Assembly (NCBI GenBank): GCA_963402885.1
Contig: OY727100.1
Location: 17,515,395-17,579,394, forward strand
Origin: Antedon bifida
Taxonomy: Eukaryota > Echinodermata > Crinoidea > Comatulida > Antedonidae
Reading direction: 5' to 3'
Length of the DNA: 64,000 nucleotides
Shown here: in pieces, positions 1 to 11,734 of the stretch
How positions within the stretch are numbered: the stretch's first letter is position 1
Layout: every line of letters begins with the position of its first letter
The notes under the pieces: model-generated
The model's input: the letters and a program-made list of their open reading frames with translations, nothing else
Databases searched by the model: none
Told to the model about the DNA's origin: nothing
Translations under genes and position numbers: made by a program

Positions 1-1
1 A

Positions 2-3000
2 GAACTCCTAATGTTACATCCTGACGAAGGCAAAGCACATGCTGTATGTGAACTGTTAGAATGTTCTCACCAAATTCTGGATGATATGAATCTGCTTACA
101 TACCTTGAAAACCATCAATGGGTTCCTGTGGTAAAGATTGTAGATCAACAGATATACCCAGTAGAATTTCCTTGGTTCCAGTCAAATCACACTCTAGTTT
201 CACCAAAAGATGTAACATCTGTCTCACACGCACCTTTAGTTGGCTCAACACTGGCTCTTGTCTCAAATGAGTACAGCCAATTATCTAAAAGATTCAAGTG
301 GGATTTAAAACCTCCATTAAAGTCGATTTACACACATCTACAGAACATAGTAAGCTTTGTAACTGATCAGCATCAAACTAGGAACACAGATCTCATAGAT
401 ACCATTGAAAGAATACTACCCGATATATACCACGTTATGCAAAGTAACATAAATGAGTTTAAATCATTTAGAGAGCACGAGGACAAACTTGTTTGGACGG
501 GGCAAAGTTTTGTTGCACCGAGACAAATTTTAATTAAAAAAACTAGGCGTACCTTAGAACCATACCTATATACTCTTTCTCCAAAATTAAATGCGTACAC
601 ACACTTATTTAGTGAGTTTGGAGCAAGTACACAATTTGATGGTGAGACCGAACCAATGCTTAGATTGTTGGAGGAAATTGTTCAATTCCATGAAAAAGCT
701 GATGGTAACGTGAAAGAAGAGCGCATTAACGATGATAGAGATCTGGTAATACATATCATTGAATCTATTATAAACTTGACACAATTTTCCGATGAACAAC
801 TGCCCGACGAGGTTAGAGATCGAATTTTGCTTCCTGTGGCCACTGAAAATTCAACTTGCCTGAGGTTTGCTACGTGTGATGACGTATGCTTCCCAAATGA
901 GGAATGGTCAAACGATGAAGATTTTGAAGATATAAAATTGGTGCATGAAAGTGTTCCCCGTAAGATTTACCAACGTCTTGGTGTAGCCTCACTGGCTCAA
1001 AAGTTTAGCGGTGCCATGTCACTAGAAGGATTTTATCAAGCTGGTCAAAAAGAGGATCTTACTCAAAGATTAAAGAACATTCTTGACAGTGGATACATTG
1101 AAGATTCCATTGCCAAAGAGATGATTCAAAACGCTGATGATGCAGGTGCCACTGAGGTTAAATTTATGATCGATATGCGCACAAATAGTGAGTTGAAATC
1201 AAAGCTGTTAGATAAAGGTATGAAGGCATGGAATGGTCCTGCATTATGGGTTTATAACGACGCAACGTTTAGTGATGCAGATTTTGAGAATATCACCAAA
1301 ATTGGTGGGAGAACAAAAAAAGACAACCAGGTTCAGATCGGCACATTTGGTTTAGGTTTCAATTCTGTTTACCATATAACAGACGTTCCTAGTTTCTTGT
1401 CTCGTGGTATGATTGGGTTTCTTGACCCTCACACAGAATTCTTGGATAATCAACTCAGAGATAAGAGCAACCCAGGAATTAGGATCGATCTAAATCGAAG
1501 TAAATCTACGTTACGAAGATTCAAGGATCAATTTCAACCATATCAGGACATATTTGAATGTGACATTCTCCAAAATAGTAAAGTTAACTTCAATGGAACA
1601 TTGTTCCGTTTGCCATTAAGACAGCGCGCCATGGGAATTGAAAGTCAGATAAGTGATAAATACTTTGAAGAAGATGACACTGTTCAGTTAATGAAAAATG
1701 TAAGCGAAACGTCTGAGAAACTACTTCTGTTTACGCAACATGTAACGAAGGTATCCGTTTATTATTTACGACCTCTTCAAAACCCAACGCATGCTGTAAA
1801 ACTGTTCTCTGTCGAAAAGTATCCAAAACAATACCTGAAAAAGATAAACACTTCACTGGATGATCAAGATGAAGAAAAGAAATTTGAAATTCAAAACAGC
1901 ATATTACGTGAAGCTTCTCAGTATCTGTCACAAAAAGAGTATATAGGTGACTATCCATCTGCATTAACAATGGTGAGTGTTGAACATTGTTTAACACCAG
2001 AGGGTGCTGATCTGTTTCATCATATTACTTCGAAAGATTTCAGAGATTGGTTAGTGTTTACTGCAATGGGCCAATCACAAGCTCTAGATTTATTCAAGAA
2101 ACTAAACAATACGTCTACATCACGATTTAAAATTCCATGTGGAGGAGTAGCACTTCCAGTCAACAGCAGTCTTAAACAAGGTGAAATATTCTGTTTCCTG
2201 CCACTTTCAATACCAGCATGTGGTGTACCTTGCCATATAAATGGTAATTTTGTGGTATCTACTGATAGGCGTAGTCTTTGGAGAAGAGTTGCACAATATG
2301 GTGTGGACGAAAAATCTGATTGGAACGAAGCCATTTTTGTGGATATCATTACTAGAAGCTATGTGAGCTTATTAAAAAACGAAGAAGCACAGAAATACTT
2401 TGGAACTGCCTCAATATATGACCTTTGGCCTGGTGACATTCCTCAGCAAAGTGAATGCTTTCCTCTTTTAAAGGCATTTTACAGGGCAGTTGCATATGGA
2501 ATTGATGGTTCTGGAAATAAGCCATGCGTATTCTATAAGGATAATAAATGGTTACATTTTGATTCAATCCGCATTTACAAACCAGATGTTGAGAATACCA
2601 CTATCACTGACAGTGTGAAGACAGTTCTTCAGAAATTTATCTCGCTGGGAAGATATGTTGTAGACATTCCAGATAAAGTTGTCAATGGATTTCAAACAGC
2701 CGGTTGTGACAATTTGAATGAAGTAATATACACCGAAGAACGCTTTTTTGAAGAAATATTTTTTCCTAACATCAGCGAAATTGAAAATGATATTCGTAGC
2801 AGATTAACAATGCATGTTATTGACAATTATAAGAGACCGCTGTATAAAACTCTCTTAACGACCATAGCGTGCATTCCAACAGGCAATACTAATCATTTGC
2901 AAATGATATCTGCCGTCGTACACCCGGATGGCAAAGTAGCTAAACTGTTTGAACCTGAAGAAAATCGTTTTCCAATCCAGTCCTTTCAAGACGAGACACG

Positions 3001-6000
3001 CATGCAAATTATGGTTGAACTTGGAATGATAAAGGATAATATAGAGTTCCCAGAACTTTTAAATAGAGCTCAAGTTATTGAAAAGAGTAAGCATAATAGG
3101 CATCACAAGATAATGAGACTACAATGCTTCATGATGTTTTTGGAAGAAAAACGATTGAAAATTGATCAGGAGTTTAAAGAAGAAATTTCAGGTTTACGGA
3201 TATTGCCAGTTTTACAAAGACCCAAAGATTTTCCAAAGGAATTTCCATGGTTCACCGAGTGCGGAAATTTTGTATGTGCCAATCACCAGGTCTATCCTTC
3301 TACGTACACAGATTCAGTATGTTTTGTAAAACCTATCGTTGATGAAGTGGTTTTTAAATGTTGCCAAAATGCAGAACGTGTACGTCAGATATTTAATCTA
3401 GCAAACGAATTGACCACATTATATTGTCATGACGTGACAGAACAACTTAAACGGTTAACCTATATTAAAAATGAGCACCTTGTAGAGAGCGAATCGATTG
3501 TTTTGCGCATGTGTAGAAATATATATTCAGATCTTGGAAAACTGCGTGATTGTGAAGACGCCCTTCATACAGCATTACAGAATTCAACGATTGTCTTTTG
3601 TTCTGGAAGATTCATGAAGATTGAGCATGTTGCACTAAAGTGCAAAAGAGAATTCCATCCGTATCTTTACAAGCTACCAACTGAACTTCGAAAGCATAAA
3701 CCACTTTTTAAATTGCTAGGCATTGAAGATGATTTCTGTTATTCTACCTTGTTAGATGTCAGCTATAATCTTAAATTAAAGTACAAAGAAGAGGCCCTTG
3801 AAGGAGACGATTTACAAGTGGCCATTGACATGGTTCAAAGTATTGCAGATTGTAAACTTCATGAAGATATACCCGAGGATGTACGCAGCATTTTAGTTCC
3901 TGATAAACAAGGGCAGTTGAGGCCAGTTGATGAACTGAGCTTTTGTCTTCATGACACTTCAGCTGATGCTATAGAAGGAGAAATACTGTGCCATGACCGA
4001 ATCCCCCACAAATTGGCAGCGGATATAGGCATAAAAGATATAAGATCAAGTGTACTTTCCAAGCATGGATCGAAGCTTAAATATGGTACAACGTTTGGGC
4101 AAGTTCAAAAACTGACCAATCGAATCGGTGAGATCCTGAAGGGGTATCCTTGTGATGAATCAATATTCAAAGAGCTGCTACAGAATTCTGATGACGCCGG
4201 AGCAGACGAAATTAATTTTATATTTGACCCACGGCAACATTCAGATAAAAATGTATTCTGTGAATCCTGGAAACAAACTCTTGGACCAGCATTATGTGTT
4301 TTCAACAACAAACCATTCACAGAAGATGACTTAAAAGGAATTCAAGAACTTGGAACTGGTGCAAAATCTGAGCATCCAGATAAGACAGGTCAATATGGAA
4401 TAGGGTTCAATTCTGTGTACCATCTTACAGATTGTCCTTCATTTTTAAGTAATAACAACACCCTTTGTATTTTTGATCCACACTGCGCTTTCATAGATCA
4501 CGCCACTGTAGATTCACCAGGATTCCAGTATAATATTTCACCAAAAGTGAATGAAGTATTTCGAGGGGCTCTCTCTTGTTTTCGGTTGGAAACAATAACA
4601 AATCATGGTTGTACTTTGTTTAGGTTTCCTTTACGTAGTACAAGAATGAGGAGTTACACTAATTCTTTGAATAATCAAGCACCAATGAGCAAAGAGATAT
4701 TCGATAGTAACAAAATGCAAAAATTGCTTAAAACGTTTGAATCAAAAGCGTTTCATATGTTATTGTATTTAAATAATCTAACAAAGATTACAATTTCACA
4801 TATTGATAAATATAACAAAATGAAAACCGATTACTCGGTGAGTGCAGAGTTATCACCAGAAGATAGGCAAAAACGGGAGGAGTTTCACCACTATGTAAAG
4901 GATTGTGCTAATAAATCTAGCATAAAAGGAATCGTTATGAAAGAGGTTACATATGAAATGAAAATTTCAGACATATTTGGTCAAAAACAAGTATGGTTAA
5001 TTAATCAACGTATAGGATCGACTGACGAGATTCCGGATGTATTATCTTCCGCATACGAAGAAGGAAATTTGAAACTATTACCACGAGGTGGCGTGGCAGC
5101 ATGCTTATCGAAAACATGTACTCAACGTACGTATTGCTTCCTACCTCTTCCAATAGATGTGAATCTGCCTGTTAGTATTAATGGCCATTTCAGTCTTGAT
5201 TCAACTAGACGGAATTTATCAAATATTTCGCAAAATGATACCTGGAATGAGTATGTTAAAAGCCAGGTTATTGCTCAGTCTTACTCTCAAATGTTAATGC
5301 AATTGAAAGACAGAATCTTTGAATCGGTCAATGAGAGTACATCACAAATGACCTGCTCTTCTGAGGAGTTGGACAAGAAGATGGCATTATATTGGCATTA
5401 CTTTCCAGATATAAATAAAGTGCATTCAGAGTGGACAAAATTGGCTACACAAGTGTTTATCAATGTTCTTCAAAATAATATGTCAGTGTTTCCGGTGACC
5501 AGACGTCTAAATAAAGTTATGAGCCGTAGGCTTATAGGTAACAGATGTAATTACTCATTCGAATGGCTTCCCGCTTCTGGATCCATTGGGGAAAAGGCAT
5601 ACTTGTATACAGAAGTCGACGAAACAAAGGCAGTTCCAATACCAATTCTGCAACAGATCGGTTTCAAAGTAACAATTGTCCCTGATAATGTCTACAATGG
5701 CCTAATTAGAGCAACGTCACCCAATGAGGCTGGTGTACGTCCAACCTACTCAGTCGAGAAAGTTTCTCCGAATTCTGTCGTGAATTTTCTCAAAACTGAA
5801 TTCAATCCAGGTAAATTACCATGTAACATCACTAACACAAGTATTAATAGTGAAGAAAATTACTTTAAACTGCTCGAGTATATTGATTTGTACGGTGAAT
5901 TACTAAATGGCAATACTCCATTAAATGACATGCCAATGCTGCTAACGCAAGACTTACAATTACATAGGTTTAGTACAACAGGCAAATCATTTCTATCAAG

Positions 6001-9000
6001 AAGGTACAAGTTACTTCCAAAATGCTGGAAAGAGTTTGTACACAGTCGCGCTCAACGCCATTTCTCAGCAAAGTCACCTGAAATCAACAAATTCACCATT
6101 AACGATCTTGTAGAACGGCTAAATTCTAATTTAGGCATACACAGGGTAAATTCTAAAGTAATTTGGGATTCTCAGAGTGAAGAAGCGCCAAACGAAACTT
6201 GGATTCAAGAATTTTGGGACTTTTTGAATGAAGAATTTAAAAATTATTATGTATATTCTCGTGTGCCTGATTATAATGAGAAATGTACTCAACAGATTAA
6301 ACAACAGATAGGTAATTGGTGTGTGGTTCCTGTCCTAGTTACATTGAAAGGAAAAGTGAATCATTATTTAATGCCGTTTTCAGAAGCTGACACGGTAATC
6401 TCTCACAAGGTAACTGGTGGTACAATTAAGGATGCTCTGGCTAAGATGGAACTGCCAGTTTTAGATGAGTTAATGTTTTTGAGAAATGATAGGACTCCTT
6501 TTGGTACCCTTGATAGGTCAACTATTGACTTTATCGAACGATTTATTGCCACTGAAAGCACTCCCGAAAGAATACTGAAAAGTTTGGTTCGTTTGTTAGA
6601 AGCAAATGAAAGAGCATTTGATTCATTAGCTGATGAAGACAGACGAAATATTTTGTGGTTTTTTGGACGGTTTGTTAGATCACAGATGATAAAGGAACAG
6701 CATATTGGTGATTTGAAAAAGTTGCCCTGCTACCTTTCCATTCACGAAGAATTCATTGCCTTACATCACAGCAAACAGCACTTTGTTCTTCATCCTGGAA
6801 TTCCGAAGATTGAAAAAGAAAAATGGTTAGCTGAATCAAAGGCAGAGTTCATTAAAGATGATGGGTCATTGAAACAACTACACACACTTGTTGGTTTAAC
6901 AAATTGTACGGAATCCAGTGTCTACAAGAAGTTCATTCTGCCATCATTCAAACAATTTACTGATGAAGCAAGAATTCAACACATGGAGCGAATACGATGT
7001 ATACTCCTGTACAACCAACGTAGGTCATACATGATATATGACATGGATTTGAAGAACGTACCTCTAATAGCTCACAACGACAAACCGTTAAAACGTATAT
7101 GCGATTATTTTGATGACTCAGACATAATATTCCAACATATGCTACAACCCGACATGTTCTTGCCAGATCCGTTCGATAAGAGCAAATGGAGAGAATTGAT
7201 GACAGAGCTAGGCTTACAAACAAAACCCGAAGAAGATATGGTTTTGGAATTTGCAAAGAAAATTGCTGAAATGATTGCTGTTAAGGAACATGTAGGTCTA
7301 CAACAATCTAAAGATCTTGTGAAGTACATTAACAATAGTAAAGAATGGAAGAGTGATGTATTTTTCTTAGGAAAATTAAGTGACATTGCATTTTTAGTGC
7401 CACGTACCTTGGATAAGAACTTGGTGGAACTCCACAAACAGTTTTGTACAGGATGTACTGATACAAGAGGTATAGCATACAACGGCGCATTGACTCAGTC
7501 TAATACACATCTTGTCTGGACAAGTGCAAATATTTTACCTGACTATGCTGTTCCTTTCAAAGTGTCATTTAGTAATCCGTCTAAAGCATTTATGGACATT
7601 TTAAAACACCTAAATGTGTCTGAAGCTCCATCACTCAAAATTGTTCAACAGCATACTAAAAATCTATGCTGCCATCTGAAAGAAAAATATTATAGCTATT
7701 CAAAAAGAACAGGAACAGGAGCAACATCTTCTGAATGCCAAAAAATTTTACATGATGTGATGCAATCAATCTATCAACATTTTTCTAAGCAATGCAAAGA
7801 CGGTAATGTGAATGCTGATGGTATTGTGAAAGAACTAACAGACGTGCCCATTCTGTTAGCTTGCGACGATACATTACTCATCCCGCCTAAGTATACTGTT
7901 AAACATATGAAGCCAGGTCTTATACTTACACCATACATCTGTGCAATACCCAACGCCTTTGTCCCATATATGGACTTATTCAGCCACCTTGGTGCTCAGG
8001 ATGAACCTTCTATTTGGCAATGCTGTGAACTTTTGAAAATGGTTCACGATGATATAAACGAACAATCGTTTGATAAAAATCCAAATTTGGTCTCCATGAT
8101 AAAATTTGCTGTTAAAAAAGTCTTCGAAAATTATGAGGATAAAGACTGGTTGCAAGATGTAACGAAACTGTACCTTCCAAATCGAGCGTACCAACTCGTT
8201 GAGTCGAGCACTATGAAGTACTACGACAAACCACTGTTTGAGGATAGAATGAACGAGAAAAATGTCGAAAAAATTCTTTTCGATTTATCTGATGCCGGTT
8301 TGAAGAGTCCTGCTACTGTGTATATTGAAAACATGCCGGCAGAAATAAAACCTAGTAAATTCAGTGAACATGTGACAGAGACTATGAGTTCAAATCAAAG
8401 TGAATGTCGTTATGCCAAGGAAGCGCTTTGCGATCAGCTACATTTCATTAAACGTCAACTCCAATCCATAGAATTTCGTCAAGGTATTTGTCGTATTTTA
8501 AAACATGAGGCTAATCAAAAGAATGTTGAACTGTCAGAAACTTACCTTTCCGACATCTTCTCAAGATTATCTCGAGATCAGCTTACCATTAAATGTATCA
8601 ACAACTTGGAAACCCATCTTGAGGAATTTGGTGAAGTAATTGAAGGGAGCACTTCTGAATCAGAATGCTTCCTAGAAAGAGAACAATCTGTGACCATTTT
8701 TATGAGGCATCATGATGATGGAGATAGCTTAGGTGTTACTACTAATCTTAACATAAAACTGTCAGAGTTTATTTGTGACCTTACAGGAGTGTTGGACTTC
8801 AAGACAGTGTTAAAGATGATAGTTAGTGATCTAAACAAAATACAGAAGTTGCTAAGTGAAATAAACGTTCCGGCATTAGACGCTATAAAGTCCGATAGAA
8901 TGGCGCCGCCAAAGCTGGGATCCCGTGTACCAGATGATGTAGTTGAGTCATTAGATAATGATCCATTCAATGATTTTACTGTTGGGGAGTACGTTGTATA

Positions 9001-10030
9001 TGAAACAGATCAAGAAGAATTTGTGTATGCAAAAATATTACAGAAAAAAAAAAGGAATAATTCAGGAAGCTCGCTCAAGAGAATGTATATTATTGACTAT
9101 GGGACACAAAGTACTGTGGGCACACTTAGTCTATACAAATGGCGATCGCGTAAAGAACCATGTCACACAGATTTGGAATTGCAGCCTTATGTAGCTCCTC
9201 CACATGACAATGAAGACCCTAAATCATCGTTATCCCCACCAGTCAGTGAAAATCTTGACGATGCTAAAAACAAATTGTCAGACAAACTTGAAGAGATTTG
9301 GACACTAGAAGATACTGAAAGAAAAAAAGCAATCAAACGATTATACTTGAAATGGCATCCGGATAAAAATCCAGGTAATGAAGACTTTTGTACTGAAGTT
9401 TTTAAGCATTTAAAAAATGAAATAGATCGTTTAGAAAAAGGGCTTCCTAGACGCAAAGTATCGGCTGAGAGAAATTACTATCAAAGTAATTCTGGAAAGT
9501 GGGAGGAACATTTTAAGACTTGGAACCAAAGAGCTGGAAGAGACAGAAGAAATCGAAGTTATAATTCAACAGGGTTTGGATTTAGTGGTGAGACGAATTA
9601 TCGTAATTTTGCATATACACCATCGCCGGGCCAAGCTAAACTGTGGCAAAAGCAAGCTCGTCATGACTTTGAAGCAGCCAATAATGATATCAATAGGCGT
9701 AATCCAAGTTATGAATGGGTTGCCTATAAATGTATGCAAGCAGCAGAGAAGTCGTTAAAAGCTGCTATATTATCACATACTGGAAAAAGCTTTATAACAC
9801 ATAATCTCACCCGGCTGGCAATCAACGTTGAGTGTATACCAGGGTGTCCACCTGATCTACGTAACTATGTAAATGAGCTATGTACATACGGCAAAGATCA
9901 GAATGCCACTCGTTATCCACGTCGGTATAGCAATCAGATACCGCATGCCATATACGATAGAGAAGATGCTGACAAGTGTATCTTAAATTCAAAGACAATT
10001 TTAGACATGATGGATACATTTATTAACTGA
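2..10030 (+). CDS. SACS: Sacsin, C-terminal part (5' end outside window)
   Basis: Giant cytosolic co-chaperone that links Hsp70 and ubiquitin systems and supports intermediate-filament and mitochondrial organisation in vertebrates (known for the family). One reading frame is open from base 2, so the start lies upstream; about 3340 residues are visible against about 4580 in human. Numbering from the Met at base 11, two of the usual three sacsin repeat regions with Hsp90-like ATPase folds are seen. Their ATP-binding motifs are NADDAG (374-379) with GTFGLGFNS (444-452), and NSDDAG (1392-1397) with QYGIGFNS (1461-1468). Near the C-terminus come a VGEYVVYE/YAKI segment shared with human sacsin, a J domain with HPD at 3116-3118 inside LYLKWHPDKNPG, and a terminal HEPN domain from about 3215. 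No intron interrupts the 10 kb, which matches the giant terminal exon of vertebrate SACS. The first repeat region and any ubiquitin-like domain should lie upstream. Identification is very secure. Confidence 0.97.
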   Translation, partial: ELLMLHPDEGKAHAVCELLECSHQILDDMNLLTYLENHQWVPVVKIVDQQIYPVEFPWFQSNHTLVSPKDVTSVSHAPLVGSTLALVSNEYSQLSKRFKWDLKPPLKSIYTHLQNIVSFVTDQHQTRNTDLIDTIERILPDIYHVMQSNINEFKSFREHEDKLVWTGQSFVAPRQILIKKTRRTLEPYLYTLSPKLNAYTHLFSEFGASTQFDGETEPMLRLLEEIVQFHEKADGNVKEERINDDRDLVIHIIESIINLTQFSDEQLPDEVRDRILLPVATENSTCLRFATCDDVCFPNEEWSNDEDFEDIKLVHESVPRKIYQRLGVASLAQKFSGAMSLEGFYQAGQKEDLTQRLKNILDSGYIEDSIAKEMIQNADDAGATEVKFMIDMRTNSELKSKLLDKGMKAWNGPALWVYNDATFSDADFENITKIGGRTKKDNQVQIGTFGLGFNSVYHITDVPSFLSRGMIGFLDPHTEFLDNQLRDKSNPGIRIDLNRSKSTLRRFKDQFQPYQDIFECDILQNSKVNFNGTLFRLPLRQRAMGIESQISDKYFEEDDTVQLMKNVSETSEKLLLFTQHVTKVSVYYLRPLQNPTHAVKLFSVEKYPKQYLKKINTSLDDQDEEKKFEIQNSILREASQYLSQKEYIGDYPSALTMVSVEHCLTPEGADLFHHITSKDFRDWLVFTAMGQSQALDLFKKLNNTSTSRFKIPCGGVALPVNSSLKQGEIFCFLPLSIPACGVPCHINGNFVVSTDRRSLWRRVAQYGVDEKSDWNEAIFVDIITRSYVSLLKNEEAQKYFGTASIYDLWPGDIPQQSECFPLLKAFYRAVAYGIDGSGNKPCVFYKDNKWLHFDSIRIYKPDVENTTITDSVKTVLQKFISLGRYVVDIPDKVVNGFQTAGCDNLNEVIYTEERFFEEIFFPNISEIENDIRSRLTMHVIDNYKRPLYKTLLTTIACIPTGNTNHLQMISAVVHPDGKVAKLFEPEENRFPIQSFQDETRMQIMVELGMIKDNIEFPELLNRAQVIEKSKHNRHHKIMRLQCFMMFLEEKRLKIDQEFKEEISGLRILPVLQRPKDFPKEFPWFTECGNFVCANHQVYPSTYTDSVCFVKPIVDEVVFKCCQNAERVRQIFNLANELTTLYCHDVTEQLKRLTYIKNEHLVESESIVLRMCRNIYSDLGKLRDCEDALHTALQNSTIVFCSGRFMKIEHVALKCKREFHPYLYKLPTELRKHKPLFKLLGIEDDFCYSTLLDVSYNLKLKYKEEALEGDDLQVAIDMVQSIADCKLHEDIPEDVRSILVPDKQGQLRPVDELSFCLHDTSADAIEGEILCHDRIPHKLAADIGIKDIRSSVLSKHGSKLKYGTTFGQVQKLTNRIGEILKGYPCDESIFKELLQNSDDAGADEINFIFDPRQHSDKNVFCESWKQTLGPALCVFNNKPFTEDDLKGIQELGTGAKSEHPDKTGQYGIGFNSVYHLTDCPSFLSNNNTLCIFDPHCAFIDHATVDSPGFQYNISPKVNEVFRGALSCFRLETITNHGCTLFRFPLRSTRMRSYTNSLNNQAPMSKEIFDSNKMQKLLKTFESKAFHMLLYLNNLTKITISHIDKYNKMKTDYSVSAELSPEDRQKREEFHHYVKDCANKSSIKGIVMKEVTYEMKISDIFGQKQVWLINQRIGSTDEIPDVLSSAYEEGNLKLLPRGGVAACLSKTCTQRTYCFLPLPIDVNLPVSINGHFSLDSTRRNLSNISQNDTWNEYVKSQVIAQSYSQMLMQLKDRIFESVNESTSQMTCSSEELDKKMALYWHYFPDINKVHSEWTKLATQVFINVLQNNMSVFPVTRRLNKVMSRRLIGNRCNYSFEWLPASGSIGEKAYLYTEVDETKAVPIPILQQIGFKVTIVPDNVYNGLIRATSPNEAGVRPTYSVEKVSPNSVVNFLKTEFNPGKLPCNITNTSINSEENYFKLLEYIDLYGELLNGNTPLNDMPMLLTQDLQLHRFSTTGKSFLSRRYKLLPKCWKEFVHSRAQRHFSAKSPEINKFTINDLVERLNSNLGIHRVNSKVIWDSQSEEAPNETWIQEFWDFLNEEFKNYYVYSRVPDYNEKCTQQIKQQIGNWCVVPVLVTLKGKVNHYLMPFSEADTVISHKVTGGTIKDALAKMELPVLDELMFLRNDRTPFGTLDRSTIDFIERFIATESTPERILKSLVRLLEANERAFDSLADEDRRNILWFFGRFVRSQMIKEQHIGDLKKLPCYLSIHEEFIALHHSKQHFVLHPGIPKIEKEKWLAESKAEFIKDDGSLKQLHTLVGLTNCTESSVYKKFILPSFKQFTDEARIQHMERIRCILLYNQRRSYMIYDMDLKNVPLIAHNDKPLKRICDYFDDSDIIFQHMLQPDMFLPDPFDKSKWRELMTELGLQTKPEEDMVLEFAKKIAEMIAVKEHVGLQQSKDLVKYINNSKEWKSDVFFLGKLSDIAFLVPRTLDKNLVELHKQFCTGCTDTRGIAYNGALTQSNTHLVWTSANILPDYAVPFKVSFSNPSKAFMDILKHLNVSEAPSLKIVQQHTKNLCCHLKEKYYSYSKRTGTGATSSECQKILHDVMQSIYQHFSKQCKDGNVNADGIVKELTDVPILLACDDTLLIPPKYTVKHMKPGLILTPYICAIPNAFVPYMDLFSHLGAQDEPSIWQCCELLKMVHDDINEQSFDKNPNLVSMIKFAVKKVFENYEDKDWLQDVTKLYLPNRAYQLVESSTMKYYDKPLFEDRMNEKNVEKILFDLSDAGLKSPATVYIENMPAEIKPSKFSEHVTETMSSNQSECRYAKEALCDQLHFIKRQLQSIEFRQGICRILKHEANQKNVELSETYLSDIFSRLSRDQLTIKCINNLETHLEEFGEVIEGSTSESECFLEREQSVTIFMRHHDDGDSLGVTTNLNIKLSEFICDLTGVLDFKTVLKMIVSDLNKIQKLLSEINVPALDAIKSDRMAPPKLGSRVPDDVVESLDNDPFNDFTVGEYVVYETDQEEFVYAKILQKKKRNNSGSSLKRMYIIDYGTQSTVGTLSLYKWRSRKEPCHTDLELQPYVAPPHDNEDPKSSLSPPVSENLDDAKNKLSDKLEEIWTLEDTERKKAIKRLYLKWHPDKNPGNEDFCTEVFKHLKNEIDRLEKGLPRRKVSAERNYYQSNSGKWEEHFKTWNQRAGRDRRNRSYNSTGFGFSGETNYRNFAYTPSPGQAKLWQKQARHDFEAANNDINRRNPSYEWVAYKCMQAAEKSLKAAILSHTGKSFITHNLTRLAINVECIPGCPPDLRNYVNELCTYGKDQNATRYPRRYSNQIPHAIYDREDADKCILNSKTILDMMDTFIN

Positions 10031-11029
10031 GTATGTCAATAATGAGGACTAATGATTAAATGAACGCAGCATAATTCATGGGTACAGAGTCTATGTTGCA
10101 TATTTTAATAGTATGGCTATGGATGTTTTAAAAATAATTGAATTAACTAACTTTCTTACGTACAAACGTGAGAGAAATATGTTCGTATAAGAGGTTATTC
10201 TGTTTTGATTGAATTTTATGAAAGTATGTTAAATACCCTTCTTACATGTGAATCGATTTTATTGTTACTAATTCTTCAAAATTTAAGTTACGAATATTGT
10301 CCCTCGGCTACAACTATCATTTATCGGCCACTCGGATTCTAAGAGATTTCTTAGGGAATCTGAAAAACATATGACGTTCTTTTTGGTTATTTTCTGGAAG
10401 AAAATCACGTGATTTTTTTCAAGGGACTGGTATTGGCGTGGCTAAACTAAATAATGTTGAGATAGTAGGTTAAATTCCGTGGAAGTAGTGAAGGTATTTA
10501 TTTGCGTTAGAAATTTCCCGTAATTTGTTTTTTTTAAATTGTTAGGGCTACAATATCAATTCCTATGAAATTAAAATAGTATACATTTATAATTATGTTG
10601 AAAGAAATTTGATTATATTTTTGTCAGATAAAAATCAGACTATTTGGGAGGTGGAGGACGGGGGTTGGGGCGTGCGAATTATGCGCCACTGCGAAGTAAA
10701 TAGGCACACCGATATGTAAATTATTAAAGATGTATTTTCCCCCAAAAAACATGAAAAATGAAGAATACGCCATTTCGTGTTTTAATAAAGTTAATCATTT
10801 CCGTAGAAACAAAACAAAAATGTTTTCACTTTTCGATCCATTTTTTTTTCAAACTATTATGTGACATTAAAATGACATATTCAACGATTTCAAACATTTT
10901 CAGGAGGACAATATATCTTTACAGAAAATCTAAATCCAACACAGACATGTGTGTTGTAGTGCATTGAGGTTTTTGTTTGTTTTTCATTGTTGAATATTTA
11001 GTAATTGTGAATTTTAATTATTCAATAAA
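10031..11029 (+). other. Sacsin 3' untranslated region (probable)
   Basis: AT-rich DNA without a reading frame follows the sacsin stop. The first well-placed AATAAA is at 11024-11029, which would give a 3' UTR of about 1 kb. A short inverted-repeat element lies inside it at 10726-10921. The extent of the UTR is inferred from the signal alone. Confidence 0.4.
10726..10921. mobile_element. MITE, 'GATGTATTGTCCCCC' family, copy A
   Basis: Begins AAAGATGTATTTTCCCCC and ends with the near-complement GGAGGACAATATATCTTT, giving terminal inverted repeats of about 18 bp. Two longer relatives are at 52995-53296 and 62706-63033, and a partial inverted one lies near 51880-51960. There is no coding capacity. 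It is a non-autonomous DNA transposon of unassigned superfamily. Confidence 0.65.
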
Positions 11030-11734
11030 AGGCCGTATTTGAAAACATCAATTAAATAAACTAATCTGTTAAGTACACTTAGAGATGATTTATTCACCAG
11101 AAATTTAATGTTGGGTAATGTTAATGACACTCATCGTGAGATTGCCAGCAACAGAAATAAGTGGCTTTTGTTATTTTGATTCATTATGTTTTCATTATTA
11201 ATTTTTTTGGATGTAGATAGCATACATGTTAGAACTTAATCAGAATTTGCAAATGCGTGTTTATATTACAGTTTTTGGAAATAAAGTTAAATAATAATAT
11301 AAATATGGGCAAAATGGTTAGTATTTTCACAGGCAAATTCACGCACGATACGTGGAGGAAGATCACCAGTTTTAATTTTACACAATTGCCTACTTCTGAT
11401 CATGAGTAAGTAGGGAGAGTAGGAAGTAATAAGTAGGAAGAGCAATAATTTCAAGAATCGGTGGGAGTGTTGACAAATTGATGCAAAGTTAAGTGGTCTT
11501 TAAATAACTTGAGCTATGAAGATAACCTTCAAGTTGCAGAGATTTTTTTTTCGCCTCATGATGTGTGGTGGAAAGGGGGGACGTATAATTAGTGAACCCC
11601 AAACACATTTGGTCGCATACCTTTAACTCTATTCCACCGACCAGTCAATTCCACCGATCAATATGCTTTGATCGTCCTCAGGACTCCAAACTATATATCA
11701 ACAAAGCATGTTATTTCTTAAATTTATTAAAACT